NCBI GenBank assembly: GCA_046328335.1 | Contig: JAXLWU010000010.1 | Span: 1 to 64,000 of the forward strand | Reading direction: 5' to 3' | Source: JACCXM01 sp046328335 | GTDB lineage: Bacteria > Chloroflexota > Chloroflexia > Thermomicrobiales > UBA6265 | Length of the DNA stretch: 64,000 bases | Part shown: positions 8,987-17,886 of the stretch, in pieces | Numbering within the stretch: the first letter of the stretch is position 1 | How the letters are laid out: every line of letters starts with the position of its first letter | Notes under the pieces: model-generated | Seen by the model: only the letters and a program-made list of their open reading frames with translations | Databases searched by the model: none | What the model was told of the DNA's origin: nothing | Program-made: the position numbers and the translations under genes

Positions 8987-9379
8987 TCAGGCGACCGGTG
9001 GCGGACCGAAGCGGTTCGGTCCCGGCGTACCGGCGCTGATCAGGAAGAAAAGCAGCACCAGCCAGCCGATGATGGGGATGATGACCAGAAAGTACCACCA
9101 CCCCCTTGCGGTCGGTATCGTGCAGGCGGCGTACGAAGACGGCAAGCGAAGGCAGCAGTAACGCCAGACCGACAATACCGGTGATAATGCCGACTCTCAC
9201 CTCGGTACCGTACTGGGTGGTCCGGACGATGTTGCTTCCGATCAACCCGTCCGCAATGTTGGTAACGAGACTGACCAGCGCTGGAAGAGCACCCGCCACC
9301 AGTAGGCGGAGCGGGAGGCTCGCCCGTCGAAATTCGCGTAGTTCGCAAACCCCGCTCGAACTGCGTTCGTGAACCCCAT
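8987..9379 (-). pseudogene. DUF805 inner-membrane protein broken by two frameshifts
   Basis: Three overlapping minus-strand frames reconstruct one DUF805 protein: MGFTNAVRAGFANYANFDGRASRSAYWW (start 9379), then LVSLVTNIADGLIG...LALLLPSLAVFVRRLHDTDRKG, then GWWYFLVIIPIIGWLVLLFFLISAGTPGPNRFG. The signature FDGRASRSxYWW, VRRLHD and GTPGPNRFG blocks are all present. The first shift is near 9285. The second falls in a C5 run at 9098-9102, where one base fewer restores the frame. The intact protein would have about 130 residues and four membrane helices, role unknown. Either sequence errors or a decaying gene. Confidence 0.75.
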
Positions 9380-9603
9380 CGCGGCCTGCCTTCTGCTCAC
9401 CTGTCGCACGTGTGAAGCGGATTCTAGACGCATATCTCACGACAGGAGGCACGTGCGTTGGCAGCGGTAACTCCCCCGGCGGTCATCGCGGTCTCTGCCC
9501 GGCCGCTCAGGAACCGGAAAAAATGGGACCAGCCTTCACTCTTGCCAATTCTCGTTGGCGCGATTATTGCTGTCAGGCGATCGGTTGAAAGGAGTTGTTC
9601 GCG

Positions 9604-9837
9604 TTGAGCGACGGGCGGAAGCTGGCAACGGCGGTCATCGGACCGATACGCCGTTTGACCGATGCCCTGACCCCGAGTAAGGTCCATCTGGCGGTGCGAC
9701 GCCGGGAAATGCGCCGGGGCGAGGCCGCTCCCGCCGCGGTCGAGGCACATCTGGCACCGGTGGAGCGGCAACTCGATGCCGCCGTCAGTACAAGCAAAGA
9801 GGTGAAGCGCGCCGTCATGCCGACCGCGGCAAGTTGA
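9604..9837 (+). CDS. Small charged hypothetical protein
   Basis: About 77 residues (SDGRKLATAVIGPIRRLTDALTPSKVHLAVRRREMRRGEAAPAAVEAHLAPVERQLDAAVSTSK...). It is basic and probably helical, with no family recognised. TTG 9604 is chosen because AAAGGAG at 9588-9594 sits nine bases upstream; TTG 9595 is the alternative. It lies 27 bases before a response-regulator gene on the same strand and may be cotranscribed with it. Confidence 0.45.
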   Translation: MSDGRKLATAVIGPIRRLTDALTPSKVHLAVRRREMRRGEAAPAAVEAHLAPVERQLDAAVSTSKEVKRAVMPTAAS

Positions 9838-9864
9838 GGTGATTGCGATCGAGGAGCCGGGGTT

Positions 9865-10275
9865 GTGACGACCATCCTGGTCGTCGATGACGACCATGCC
9901 GTGCGTGAGGCGCTGATGTTGCTCCTCGAGGACGCCGGGTACGCGGTATGCACCGCGGTGAACGGCATGGCCGCGCTCCCGCTCATCACCCCGGAGTGTC
10001 CCGATCTCGTGGTCACCGATCTCCACATGCCCGGGCTGGATGGGCTGGGGCTGATCGCGCAGGTGCAATCGGCGCGGCCCGATCTCCCCATACTCGTCGT
10101 CAGTGCCGGGATTCGGATGACCGTCCCTTCCGATGTGCCCGTGGTATTCAAACCGTTCGATGTCGAAAACCTGCTCAGCACGGTCGCGCGTTTACTTCCG
10201 GCGGAAGATCACCGTGGCGACGCGACCGAACCGTCACCGCGGCGGATCGAATTGATCCGGGAAGGGCCGGGGTGA
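9865..10275 (+). CDS. Single-domain response regulator (CheY-like receiver)
   Basis: 136 residues consisting of one REC domain with no output domain. The phosphorylation site is visible: acidic pair D8/D9, phospho-acceptor D52 in VVTDLHMPGLDG, S80 in the switch position, and K96 in VFKPF. The C-terminal 25 residues are not part of the fold. Such proteins relay phosphate from a histidine kinase to a partner or act by protein-protein contact. No kinase gene lies nearby, so the input is unknown. Start is GTG 9865. Confidence 0.85.
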   Translation: MTTILVVDDDHAVREALMLLLEDAGYAVCTAVNGMAALPLITPECPDLVVTDLHMPGLDGLGLIAQVQSARPDLPILVVSAGIRMTVPSDVPVVFKPFDVENLLSTVARLLPAEDHRGDATEPSPRRIELIREGPG

Positions 10276-10676
10276 ACCGGCGCGGCATCCCCCGCTCGCC
10301 TCAGGGAGCGGGGGATGCCCGGTCCAGCATTTTGTGCTGGACGCTGCGGTCTTCGTCATCCCGCGGCACATTGTCCTGCTGCTACTGATGCCTGGTCTCA
10401 CCGGGGTCGAAGCCTGATCCGGTTTCGATGAAGTCCTTGGGAACGCTCGTCTCCTGATATCCCCCTTGAACGTCACGTCCCGTCGCCGCCACGTCCTGAG
10501 AGGGTTTCCTTTGCCTGGATCCCTCTCGCATCCGGGTGCCAGCGGTACTATCGTTCGTGGTTGCCACGCATCGACGGCGTCCCGCCCCGCTGCTCCCTCG
10601 CGGCACGAATTGTCGCGACCCGCCTCCCGGCGGGCCCCTCCAGCGCGTCCCGCGCTGCGCTAGTGCGGAGGGCACC
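10276..10676. other. Intergenic region with two hairpins after the response regulator
   Basis: No gene is supported. Hairpin 1 is a perfect 14-base stem (10284-10297 with 10306-10319), likely the response-regulator terminator although the U-tract is weak. Hairpin 2 is GTCCAGCA-TTTTG-TGCTGGAC (10322-10342). The remaining 330 bases up to tatC hold nothing recognisable. Confidence 0.5.
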
Positions 10677-11536
10677 ATGGCCCGATCCCTCAAACCGCCC
10701 ACGGTGGCGGATCTCCCGTCCCGGCTACCCGCCAGAATTTCCCATCCCCTGCCCGGCAAACTGCCGGTGAAGCGGCCGACTTTACCGAAACTGCCGGATC
10801 CGAGTGAGCCGGACGAGTTTGCGGAGATGACGCTGCTGGAGCACCTGGAGGAGTTGCGGGACCGGATCATCAAGAGCGTGCTCGCCATCGCCCTCGCCTT
10901 CATCGCCGGCATTGCCCTGGCCGGCCCGATGCTGCGGCGGTTGCAACTGGAATCGAACGCGGTGGGGGGCTTTGACGTGGTCAGTCCCACCGATCCGATC
11001 ACCATCTACTTCAAGATCGCCCTCTACCTGGCCATCGGCTTCGCCCTGCCGGTCATCGTCTGGCAACTGGTGGGGTTTCTGCTGCCGGGGTTGACGAAGC
11101 GGGAGAAGCGCTTTCTGATCCTCTCCCTCCCCTTCGTGGTGCTCCTCTTTCTGCTGGGGTGGGGTATGCCTTCTTCTTCGCGCCGCGGCGTTGCAGTTTC
11201 GTCCGGGTTCATGAGCGATCTGTACGAGTGGTCGCCGGAAGGGCAGGAGGTGATCAGTTTCTACCTGACGCTGATGGTGGGGTTGGGGTTGGCCTTCCAG
11301 TTGCCGGTGGTGATGTTCATCCTCGCCAAACTGGGGATCGCCACGCCGCAGAAACTGCGCGCCTTTCGCAAGTACGCCTTCGTCGCGATCCTGGTGGTGG
11401 CCGCGATCATCACCCCTCGACCGACCCGATCAACATGATGGTGGTGGCGGTGCCGTTGGTGGCCCTCTATGAAGCCGGCGTCCTCGCCTCCCACTTCTTC
11501 GCCCGCCGCCCCCTCGAACCCCCCGCCGCGGCGTGA
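10677..11536 (+). CDS. tatC: Twin-arginine translocase subunit TatC, frameshifted
   Basis: Core membrane subunit of the Tat pathway, which binds RR signal peptides and exports folded proteins. Visible are MTLLEHLEELRDRIIKSVLAIALAF (the TatC N-terminal signature), FKIALYLAIGFALPVIVWQL, FLLPGLTKREKR and VISFYLTLMVGLGLAFQLPVVMF. The reading is disturbed twice. Between about 11157 and 11200 the real sequence (GYAFFF...) is in the neighbouring frame. At 11413-11416 one C is missing, so AIITPSTDPINMMVVAVPLVALYEAG continues in another frame to 11536. CGGAGG precedes ATG 10677. The N-terminal 45-residue Pro-rich extension is unusual. Other genes here encode RR-leader proteins, so a working TatC would be expected; sequence error is therefore plausible. 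Confidence 0.85.
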
Positions 11537-11682
11537 GCCGCAGTCGGGATCGAGTGCCGATGCTCTTGCCATTTCAGACGACCGGGTACGAGGCTTGCAA
11601 GGCTTGACACACCTTGCGATCCCGCTAGGCTGATCTGGCATCCCGCGTCGTCTCGCGGCGATGCTCGCGAATGGAGGGTGGA

Positions 11683-11937
11683 TTGGGCATTATTTCCTGG
11701 ATCCTGTTCGGGGCGCTGGCGGGCTGGGTGGCGAGCCTGATCGCCGGCACCAACCGGCAGATGGGGTGGTTCGAGAACATCTGCGTCGGCATCATCGGCG
11801 CGTTCGTCGGTGGGTTCCTGTTCGGTCTGCTTACCGGGCAGCAGACCTACTTCAACTGGAACATCGGCAGTTTCGTCGTCGCCGTGATCGGCGCGCTGGT
11901 GCTCCTCTTCCTCTGGCGGCTGGTGCGCCGGGCCTGA
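11683..11937 (+). CDS. GlsB/YeaQ/YmgE-family small membrane protein
   Basis: 84 residues with three hydrophobic helices and the family pattern GIISWILFGALAGWVASLIAGTNRQMGWFENICVGIIGAFVGGFLFGLL. These 'transglycosylase-associated' proteins are stress-linked inner-membrane proteins of unknown mechanism. TTG 11683 is preferred: it gives the canonical family N-terminus and has GGAGGG at 11673-11678. ATG 11671 is in frame but overlaps that ribosome binding site. A family C repeat lies just downstream. Confidence 0.8.
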   Translation: MGIISWILFGALAGWVASLIAGTNRQMGWFENICVGIIGAFVGGFLFGLLTGQQTYFNWNIGSFVVAVIGALVLLFLWRLVRRA

Positions 11938-11975
11938 TACCGATTTCGGGGGGTGAATACCGCTTCATTGAGGCG

Positions 11976-12020
11976 TTGACCCTCACCCCAACCCCTCTCT
12001 CTGTGCGAGGGAGAGGGGCT
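11976..12020. repeat. Family C palindromic repeat, copy 2
   Basis: CCCTCACCCCAACCCCTCTC, then a short TGTGCG loop, then GGGAGAGGGGCTCGCG. Same motif as at 4674. It sits between convergent genes, so it may serve as a terminator. Confidence 0.6.
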
Positions 12021-12159
12021 CGCGATGTCAGCAACCGGGGTGAACGCGAACATCTTCATTCGAACTTTGCAGGTGCAGGCGAACGAATAACGCAGTTGGG
12101 GAGGGACCAGTCTTGCAGGGCCCTTTCCAACTGTGCTCCCCCACGGAGGTTGCCGCCGG

Positions 12160-12720
12160 TTACGAGGCGCTTGCCTCGGTGAGAAGATCGGCGTAGGCCC
12201 AGCCGGTGGACCCGTCGTAATCGACCGTCACGTAACCGCCCTCGGCGCCTTCGCCGGTCAGTGTTACGGTGGCACCCTCTGGCATGACCAGCACCGGTTC
12301 CGCATCGGGAGCGGGACCGGAGCGCAGCACGAGCGGCGCCAGCGTCACGCGCTCCTCGACGCTGGTCGTGGGCGGGCTGGACGTCGCCGAACCGCCGACA
12401 GCGGCGGGGGAGGCGACCAGACCGAGCACGACGACCCAACCCGGCACCTGGTCATAGGTCACCGGGACGTAGCCATTCGTTTCCGCGCCCGCGGCCCGGA
12501 CCACCTCGCCCCCTTCCGGCACGATCCGCAGAACGGCCGAATCGGTTGCCGGATCCTGTCGCAAGTTCAACTCGGTCGCCGCGTAGACGGGACAATCGGT
12601 GCAGTCCTGCGCCAGCGCGTCCGGTACGGTACAGGGGAGGGTGGCGGCCGTTGCGGCCATGGCAAGCAGTAGACAGCGCACGCGTCGCGCCATGCGGCAG
12701 GAACTCAGCGTCGTTGGCAT
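12160..12720 (-). CDS. Exported protein with two bacterial SH3 domains
   Basis: 186 residues. The signal peptide ends near ALAQ (about residue 39). Two SH3b-like repeats follow: YAATELNLRQDPATDSAVLRIVPEGGEVVRAAGAETNGYVPVTYDQVPGWV (about 46-96) and LAPLVLRSGPAPDAEPVLVMPEGATVTLTGEGAEGGYVTVDYDGSTGWAYADLL (about 127-180). Such domains usually bind cell-wall peptides. AGGAGGAGA nine bases upstream fixes ATG 12720. Its ligand is unknown and no operon partner is evident. Confidence 0.75.
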   Translation of the reverse strand: MPTTLSSCRMARRVRCLLLAMAATAATLPCTVPDALAQDCTDCPVYAATELNLRQDPATDSAVLRIVPEGGEVVRAAGAETNGYVPVTYDQVPGWVVVLGLVASPAAVGGSATSSPPTTSVEERVTLAPLVLRSGPAPDAEPVLVMPEGATVTLTGEGAEGGYVTVDYDGSTGWAYADLLTEASAS

Positions 12721-13337
12721 GAGATCGATCTCCTCCTCGATATCGCCCGAGCGGGGAGCGGGCCTCGCATTCTGCTGTGACGCGGGGTTGTCCGTGCGGG
12801 CCGGAGTCGCGCGGGCGGGAGTCTTGCGCGCCCTCTTACGAACAACAACGACTTCACGGTCGGCAACCGTTTCGCGGAAACCCGATGGTGCGATGGGGAT
12901 CACCATCGGGGGACGAGATTGCGGGGTTGCGGGAGAGCGAGCGGCCACGACGCGAGCAGCTGGTCGCTCTACCGGGGCCACGCGCAAGAACCGCGCCATG
13001 GGCCGTGCTCGCGATCGGTCGCGTCATGCCGATTGCGGATGATGACCGACGCCTGCTCGCGACACGCGCCTTCACCACCCAACCCTCTCTCGCGTGCGCG
13101 GGAGAGGGACTCGCGAAACGAGGTGGACGCCAAGGATTGAGCGAGCATTCATCCGCAATCCGTATCAGTGGGATGCGGGGGAATGGGGACAGATCGACCA
13201 GGAAGAACGGTAGTGCCGAGAGGCGCCGTGATCGCATGGTGATAAGAACAAGGGGAGGGGTGAGGACATCTCCTCACCCCTCCCCTTGTCCGGCGAGGCA
13301 AGCAGAACGCGGCCTGCTGACCGTGCTCCGCTTCAGA
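12721..13337. repeat. Repeat-rich intergenic region (family C copies 3 and 4, family E)
   Basis: No gene is supported over about 600 bases. It contains a 'TGCCGATTGCGGATGATGACCG' block at about 13025-13046 (also near 23190 and 29510), a family C motif at 13069-13120, and a perfect 19-base hairpin at 13248-13289 (loop CATC). The hairpin is probably the terminator of the small gene that ends at 13338. Confidence 0.55.
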
Positions 13338-13514
13338 TCAGTCGGCGCTGCCGCCCGATTGCTGAGCCTGCCGCGCGCCGTCCGCGATATTCCGCGCGGC
13401 TTCATCGACCGAAATCTCGGAGGCCTCGGCCGCGGCGCGCAGATCGTCCATCGTGATGTGACGGTCATCGCCGTGACGGTCGTTCGGTTTCCCACAGCCA
13501 CAATCAAGGCACAT
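13338..13514 (-). CDS. Small conserved CxxCxC protein
   Basis: 58 residues beginning MCLDCGCGKPNDRHGDDRHITMDDLRAAAEASEISVDEAARNI. The N-terminal C-x2-C-x-C plus nearby His and Asp residues suggest metal binding; the rest is an amphipathic helix. Similar short proteins of unknown function occur in high-GC bacteria (recalled, not searched). ATG 13514 has GAGAGG seven bases upstream; ATG 13520 would be too close to it. Confidence 0.6.
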   Translation of the reverse strand: MCLDCGCGKPNDRHGDDRHITMDDLRAAAEASEISVDEAARNIADGARQAQQSGGSAD

Positions 13515-13927
13515 CGTCATACCCTCTCGCATGCTCCCATTCGCCACTCCGTAGTGGCGGGGACCACCCCGGTCCTGGGCAAACAGAGGCACGCTCCGTG
13601 CCAAGCCACGTGCGCCATTGACCTTTCTGTGTCGGTCACTACCCCTGGAGAGGGGGAGAGCCTGGCGCGAACGGCGTACATGATTCTTGCCATTCCGAGC
13701 TACCGTGAGGAATCTCGTCCTTGACGACGGCGGACGATGACGACAAGGTCCCTCGTTCCTCGGGACGACACATCTTTGACACGACGCGGTAGGAAGCGCC
13801 GGCGACGCTTGCATCGCACCCTACGGAAGGCGCACTGTTGGGTGCGGCGCCCACTGCTGATCGCCACGCGCAAGGTTCAGCGCCTACCAGGGTCGCCGCC
13901 GGTTGATGCGGGTTCGCGCCGCGGCGA
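13515..13927. repeat. Intergenic region with family D repeat, copy 1
   Basis: No gene is seen. The family D element (about 13688-13789) carries ATTCCGAGC...GAGGAATCTCGTC on one side and GGTCCCTCGTTCCTCGGGACGAC on the other, the pattern shared with four other copies. The remainder is featureless. Confidence 0.55.
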
Positions 13928-14845
13928 TCAGCGATTGGCCGCGCGGAAACGGGCGCCGCGCAGGCGGGGGTCGGTGGCTTCGCGCAGGCCATCGCCCAGG
14001 AAATTGAAGGCCAGGACCGCGATGAAGATCGCCAGGCCGGGGTAGGTGATCAGCCACGGCGCGATGGTGATGAAGTTGCGCGCCAACCCGACCATCTGGC
14101 CCCAGGCCGGGGTCGGCGGTTGCACGCCCAGCCCGAGGAAACTCAACCCGGCTTCGATCAGCATGGCGTAGCCGATCCCCAGCGTGAACTGCACGATCAG
14201 CGACGACGCGCAGTTCGGCAGGATGCTGCGCCACATGATGCGGCCATTGCTGGCGCCGAGGCAGCGCGCCGCCTCGACGAACTCCTTCTCCCGCAGCGAG
14301 AGCACGCTGGCGCGGGTGAGGCGGGCGAAGGCCGGGATGTAGATGATGCCGATCGCCAGGATCGCGTTGCTGAGCGAGGGACCGAGCACGGCGACGATGA
14401 AGATCGCCAGCAGCAGCGCGGGAAAGGCCAGGAGCGCGTCGAGCGCGCGCATCGTCAGCGTGTCGAACCAGCCGCCGAAGTAACCAGCGAGCAGCCCGAG
14501 CGGAATGCCGATCACCGCCGCCAGGATCATCGCGGTCACCCCGACAAAGAGGGAGATGCGGGTGCCGTAGATCAGCCGGCTCAGCGTATCGCGCCCGACA
14601 TTGTCGGTGCCGAAGGGATGCTGCCACGAGGGCGGTTGCAGCGCGTCGGCGGCGACCTGCAGGTAGGGATCGTGGGGCGCGATCCAGGGCGCGCAGATCG
14701 CGACCAGCGTCAGCACGATGATGATCAGCAACCCCGCCAGCGCCAGGCGGTTGGCGGTCAGTTGCTGGAAGAAGGCGCGCGTGGCGCCGGGCCGATCGCG
14801 GGACGTGGGCGCGGCCAGACGCCCCGCGGTATCGACCGCGCTCAT
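13928..14845 (-). CDS. Peptide/nickel-type ABC transporter permease (DppC/OppC family)
   Basis: 305 residues with six predicted membrane helices. The N-terminal OppC-type region (LTANRLALAGLLIIIVLTLVAICAPWIAPHDPY) is followed by HPFGTDNVGRDTLSRLIYGTRISL and the BPD-transport EAA loop EFVEAARCLGASNGRIMWRSILPN. It forms the translocation path together with the DppB-type partner just upstream. Its ATG 14845 overlaps the DppB stop (ATGA), so translation is coupled. No ATP-binding subunit is encoded in the cluster, so a shared ATPase elsewhere is implied. Confidence 0.88.
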   Translation of the reverse strand: MSAVDTAGRLAAPTSRDRPGATRAFFQQLTANRLALAGLLIIIVLTLVAICAPWIAPHDPYLQVAADALQPPSWQHPFGTDNVGRDTLSRLIYGTRISLFVGVTAMILAAVIGIPLGLLAGYFGGWFDTLTMRALDALLAFPALLLAIFIVAVLGPSLSNAILAIGIIYIPAFARLTRASVLSLREKEFVEAARCLGASNGRIMWRSILPNCASSLIVQFTLGIGYAMLIEAGLSFLGLGVQPPTPAWGQMVGLARNFITIAPWLITYPGLAIFIAVLAFNFLGDGLREATDPRLRGARFRAANR

Positions 14846-15783
14846 ACCCGGATACGGGGGTCGAGCACCCCGTAGGCGAGATCGACCACGAGATTGACGA
14901 TGATGAAGACGAGGCTGATGAAGAGGACCGCGCCCTGGATCATGGCGTAATCGCGCTGCTTGATCGCGGTCAGCAGCAGCGTGCCGACGCCGGGCCAACT
15001 GAAGACCGATTCGGTGATGACCGCGCCCCCCAGCATCGAGCCGAACTCGAGACCGAAGACGGTCACCACCGAGAGGAGCCCGTTCCGCATCGCGTGCCGC
15101 CGCACCACGAGCGAGTCCGGCAGCCCCTTGGCGCGGGCGGTGCGGATGTAATCGGCGCCCATCACATCGAGCATGCCGGAGCGAACGAAGCGCGCCAGCG
15201 GCGCGGCCAGCCCGACCCCGAGCGTGACCGCCGGCAGCAGCAGGTGCGTCAGGCTGTCAGGCACGCTCTCCGCGAGCGGCACGTAGCCCGAGGGGGGCAG
15301 CCAACCGGTTTGCACGGAGAGGAGCAAGACCAGCATCAGACCGAGCCAGAAACCGGGCAGCGCCACCCCGAGCAGGGAGAAACTGGTCGCCAGGGTATCG
15401 AACGCGGAGTGCGGCCGTACCCCGGAGAGCACTCCAAGGGGAATGGCGATGACCAGCCCGACGAGCGTCGCGCCAAAGGTCAGCAGCAGGGTCGCCTCGA
15501 ACCGCCGTTTGAGCAGTTGCCAGACCGGCTGCTTCGAGCTCCAGGAGACGCCGAAATCGCCGCGCGCGACATGGCCGAGCCAGATGCCGTATTGCACCAG
15601 GATCGGTTTGTCGAGACCCATCTCCTGGCGGATCTGGGCCACCGCCTCCGGCGTCGCCTGCAAGCCCAGCATCGCCGTCGCCGGATCGCCCGGCACCAGA
15701 CGCAGCACGACGAAGACGACGACCGAAAACAGGAGCAGGACCGGGATCGTCTGCAGCAGGCGCCGGATGATGTACCGCTGCAC
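14842..15783 (-). CDS. Peptide/nickel-type ABC transporter permease (DppB/OppB family)
   Basis: 313 residues beginning MQRYIIRRLLQTIPVLLLFSVVVFVVLRLVPGDPA, the OppB/DppB N-terminal signature, with six helices. A late EAA-type loop (DYIRTARAKGLPDSLVVRRHAMRNGLLSVV) contacts the ATPase. Start is GTG 15783 with GGAG close upstream. It follows the binding-protein gene in the same direction, separated by about 310 bases of repeat DNA, and overlaps the DppC gene by four bases. Confidence 0.88.
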   Translation of the reverse strand: MQRYIIRRLLQTIPVLLLFSVVVFVVLRLVPGDPATAMLGLQATPEAVAQIRQEMGLDKPILVQYGIWLGHVARGDFGVSWSSKQPVWQLLKRRFEATLLLTFGATLVGLVIAIPLGVLSGVRPHSAFDTLATSFSLLGVALPGFWLGLMLVLLLSVQTGWLPPSGYVPLAESVPDSLTHLLLPAVTLGVGLAAPLARFVRSGMLDVMGADYIRTARAKGLPDSLVVRRHAMRNGLLSVVTVFGLEFGSMLGGAVITESVFSWPGVGTLLLTAIKQRDYAMIQGAVLFISLVFIIVNLVVDLAYGVLDPRIRV

Positions 15784-16094
15784 TGTCTCCGCCTACGCCT
15801 TCCGGATGGGCCCGCGCTGCCGGCGGGCCGCACCACGTGAGAACCCGGTCAGACCCAGCCAGCGCGAGGCAACGCGACGTTCGCTGAGCGTCGGACGGAC
15901 GCCGAGGTCCCGCCTGCGTCGGGGCGACACGGGGTCGCCGCGTCCTTCTCCCGCGACATGCGAAGAACGTGTCGTTCCGAGCCGCCGCGAGGAATCGCGT
16001 CGTGCGCGGTGGTCACGACGAACGCCGCGGTCCCTCCTGCGTCGGGACGACACCATCTCCCGGCGAGTGCAGGCCACAACTCGAGCACAACGCT
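15784..16094. repeat. Family D repeats between binding protein and permease (copy 2, tandem)
   Basis: No gene. Two family D units lie back to back: a partial one (about 15866-15950, ending GGTCCCGCCTGCGTCGGGGCGACAC) and a full one (about 15962-16055, GTCGTTCCGAGCCGCCGCGAGGAATC to GTCGGGACGACACC). Located inside a transporter operon, they could fold in the mRNA and set the ratio of binding protein to permease. That role is inferred. Confidence 0.55.
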
Positions 16095-17699
16095 CTAGGC
16101 GTTCGGATCGAAGGTGTAGTCGAGGTAGTTCGGCAACCCCTTCGGCCAGATCTGCATGCCCGAGACCTTGTGATCGCCGGCCCAGACGACCTCGACAGTC
16201 TGGATTTTGACGAGTGGCATGTCCTCCAGCATGGTCTTGATGATCTCGCTGTAGATCGGTTTCCGCGCGTCCTGATCGAGCGTGGCCTTCCCTTTGTCGA
16301 ACAGTTCCTCGATCTTGGGATTGTCGTAGCCCATCACGTTGTTGCCGCCGTCCTTGCGCAACACGCTCTGCATCAGGCCATCCGGGTCTGGCTCGCGGGT
16401 GTACCAGGCGTCGGTGATGTCGAACTTCTTGTCGAGCCAGACTTCCTGGATCCAGAGTCCGGATTCCATCTCCTGCAGTTCGAGTTCGATGCCGATCTCG
16501 GCCAGATTCTGCTTCAGAATCTCGCCCAGCGGCGCCTCGATGCCGGGATCGTTGCCACCGAACTTGAAGGTCGCCGCGAAGCCATCGGCGTACCCGGCCT
16601 CGGCCATCAGCGCCTTGGCGGCTTCGACATCGCGCGCGGGGCAGGCGATGCTGGCATCGTAGGCCCAGTGGGTCGAGGGGATCAGGCTGCACCCGACTTC
16701 GCCGGTGCCGAAGAAGACGTTCTGGTGAATGGCGTCCTTGTCGATCGCCATCGCAATTGCCTGGCGGACCTTGACGTTGTCGAACGGCGGCTTGCGCAGG
16801 TTGAAGTTCACGCACCAGTAGGAGGCGGTGAACGGCTGCCGGATCAGTTGCACATTGCTGTCCTGCTCCAACTCGGCGACGAGTTGACTCGGGACGTTCT
16901 CGACCAGATCGACCTGACCGGCCTTCAGATTGGCGATCCGGGTCAGCGCCTCGCTGATGGGCTGGCTGACGATCTCGTCCGGCCACCCCGCGAGCGCCTC
17001 GCTGTTCCAGTAGTTCGGATTCTTGTTGTAACTGGCGTGATCGCCCGGGATCCACTCCCCGAAGGTAAAGGGACCGGTGCCGTCCGGGGCGACGTCGATA
17101 TTGTCGATGGTGTCCTTGTTGAGGATCGGCAGCGCCCAGTGACCGCAACTGGTCATGAAGACCGCGCTCGGCTGCTTCATCTTGACCGTGAATTCGCGCG
17201 GACCGGTCGCGGTGAAGGAATCGACATCGCGCAGTTCGGCTTTGCCGCGCCCCTTGTCGCCGGTGTCCAGCGCGCGCTGGAAACTGAAGACGACGTCATC
17301 GGCGGTCACCTCCCGGCCGCTGTGGAAGGTCAGTCCTGGCCGCAGGGTAAAGACATAGGTGAGGTTGTCGTCGGAGATCGTCCACGACTCGGCCACGTCC
17401 GGTTGCGGGTCGAGCATCGTCGCGTCCCACTGCACCAGACGGCCGAAGATGAGCGTGGAGGGCAAGAGGTCCTGATCGGACTGCACGAGTTGCGGATCGA
17501 GAAATTGCAGATCGAGCGTATAGGCGATCTTCATCGTCCCGCCGCCGGCGGCAAGCGCCGCCTCCGGCCGCGCCATGATGAGGGAGGTGATGGTTGGTAC
17601 GCTCAGGCCGAGCGCCACCCCGCGGGCAATTATCTGCCGCCGGGACAGCGTTCCGGTCTTTGCCGCCGCCACCAACCGCTGAGCCTGGGAATCGATCAT
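16095..17699 (-). CDS. ABC transporter substrate-binding protein, family 5 (peptide/oligosaccharide type)
   Basis: 534 residues. The RR-type leader (TLSRRQIIARGVALGLSVPTIT) is followed by a family-5 solute-binding protein: MKIAYTLDLQFLDPQLVQSDQDLLPSTLIFGRLVQ, then LAESWTISDD-type sequence, FHSGREVTADDVVFSFQRALD, and late YSEIIKTMLEDMPLVKI. Ligands of this family include peptides, nickel and oligosaccharides; this one is undetermined. GGGAGGT precedes ATG 17699. It is the first gene of the importer unit running down to 13928. Confidence 0.88.
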   Translation of the reverse strand: MIDSQAQRLVAAAKTGTLSRRQIIARGVALGLSVPTITSLIMARPEAALAAGGGTMKIAYTLDLQFLDPQLVQSDQDLLPSTLIFGRLVQWDATMLDPQPDVAESWTISDDNLTYVFTLRPGLTFHSGREVTADDVVFSFQRALDTGDKGRGKAELRDVDSFTATGPREFTVKMKQPSAVFMTSCGHWALPILNKDTIDNIDVAPDGTGPFTFGEWIPGDHASYNKNPNYWNSEALAGWPDEIVSQPISEALTRIANLKAGQVDLVENVPSQLVAELEQDSNVQLIRQPFTASYWCVNFNLRKPPFDNVKVRQAIAMAIDKDAIHQNVFFGTGEVGCSLIPSTHWAYDASIACPARDVEAAKALMAEAGYADGFAATFKFGGNDPGIEAPLGEILKQNLAEIGIELELQEMESGLWIQEVWLDKKFDITDAWYTREPDPDGLMQSVLRKDGGNNVMGYDNPKIEELFDKGKATLDQDARKPIYSEIIKTMLEDMPLVKIQTVEVVWAGDHKVSGMQIWPKGLPNYLDYTFDPNA

Positions 17700-17886
17700 C
17701 GTCGTACCTCCCGAGGGCAGGTGTCGGTCGTGCCGGCAACGTGCCCGACCAAAGTTGGGTTTCGCACCGCGCGATCTTAAGGAGTTGCCGGAGCGCCGTC
17801 AATAGCGTGCCGGGGAGCGAACGGGGTGCATACAGGCGAGTAATGTGACGGGCGTCGCTCTCGGCGCTGCCGCCTCCCGCCCCCCA

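Noticed and set aside
12777..13724. Long plus-strand open frame across the repeat region
   Set aside because: It crosses several palindromic repeats and the oppositely oriented CxxCxC gene; composition is typical of a high-GC chance frame.
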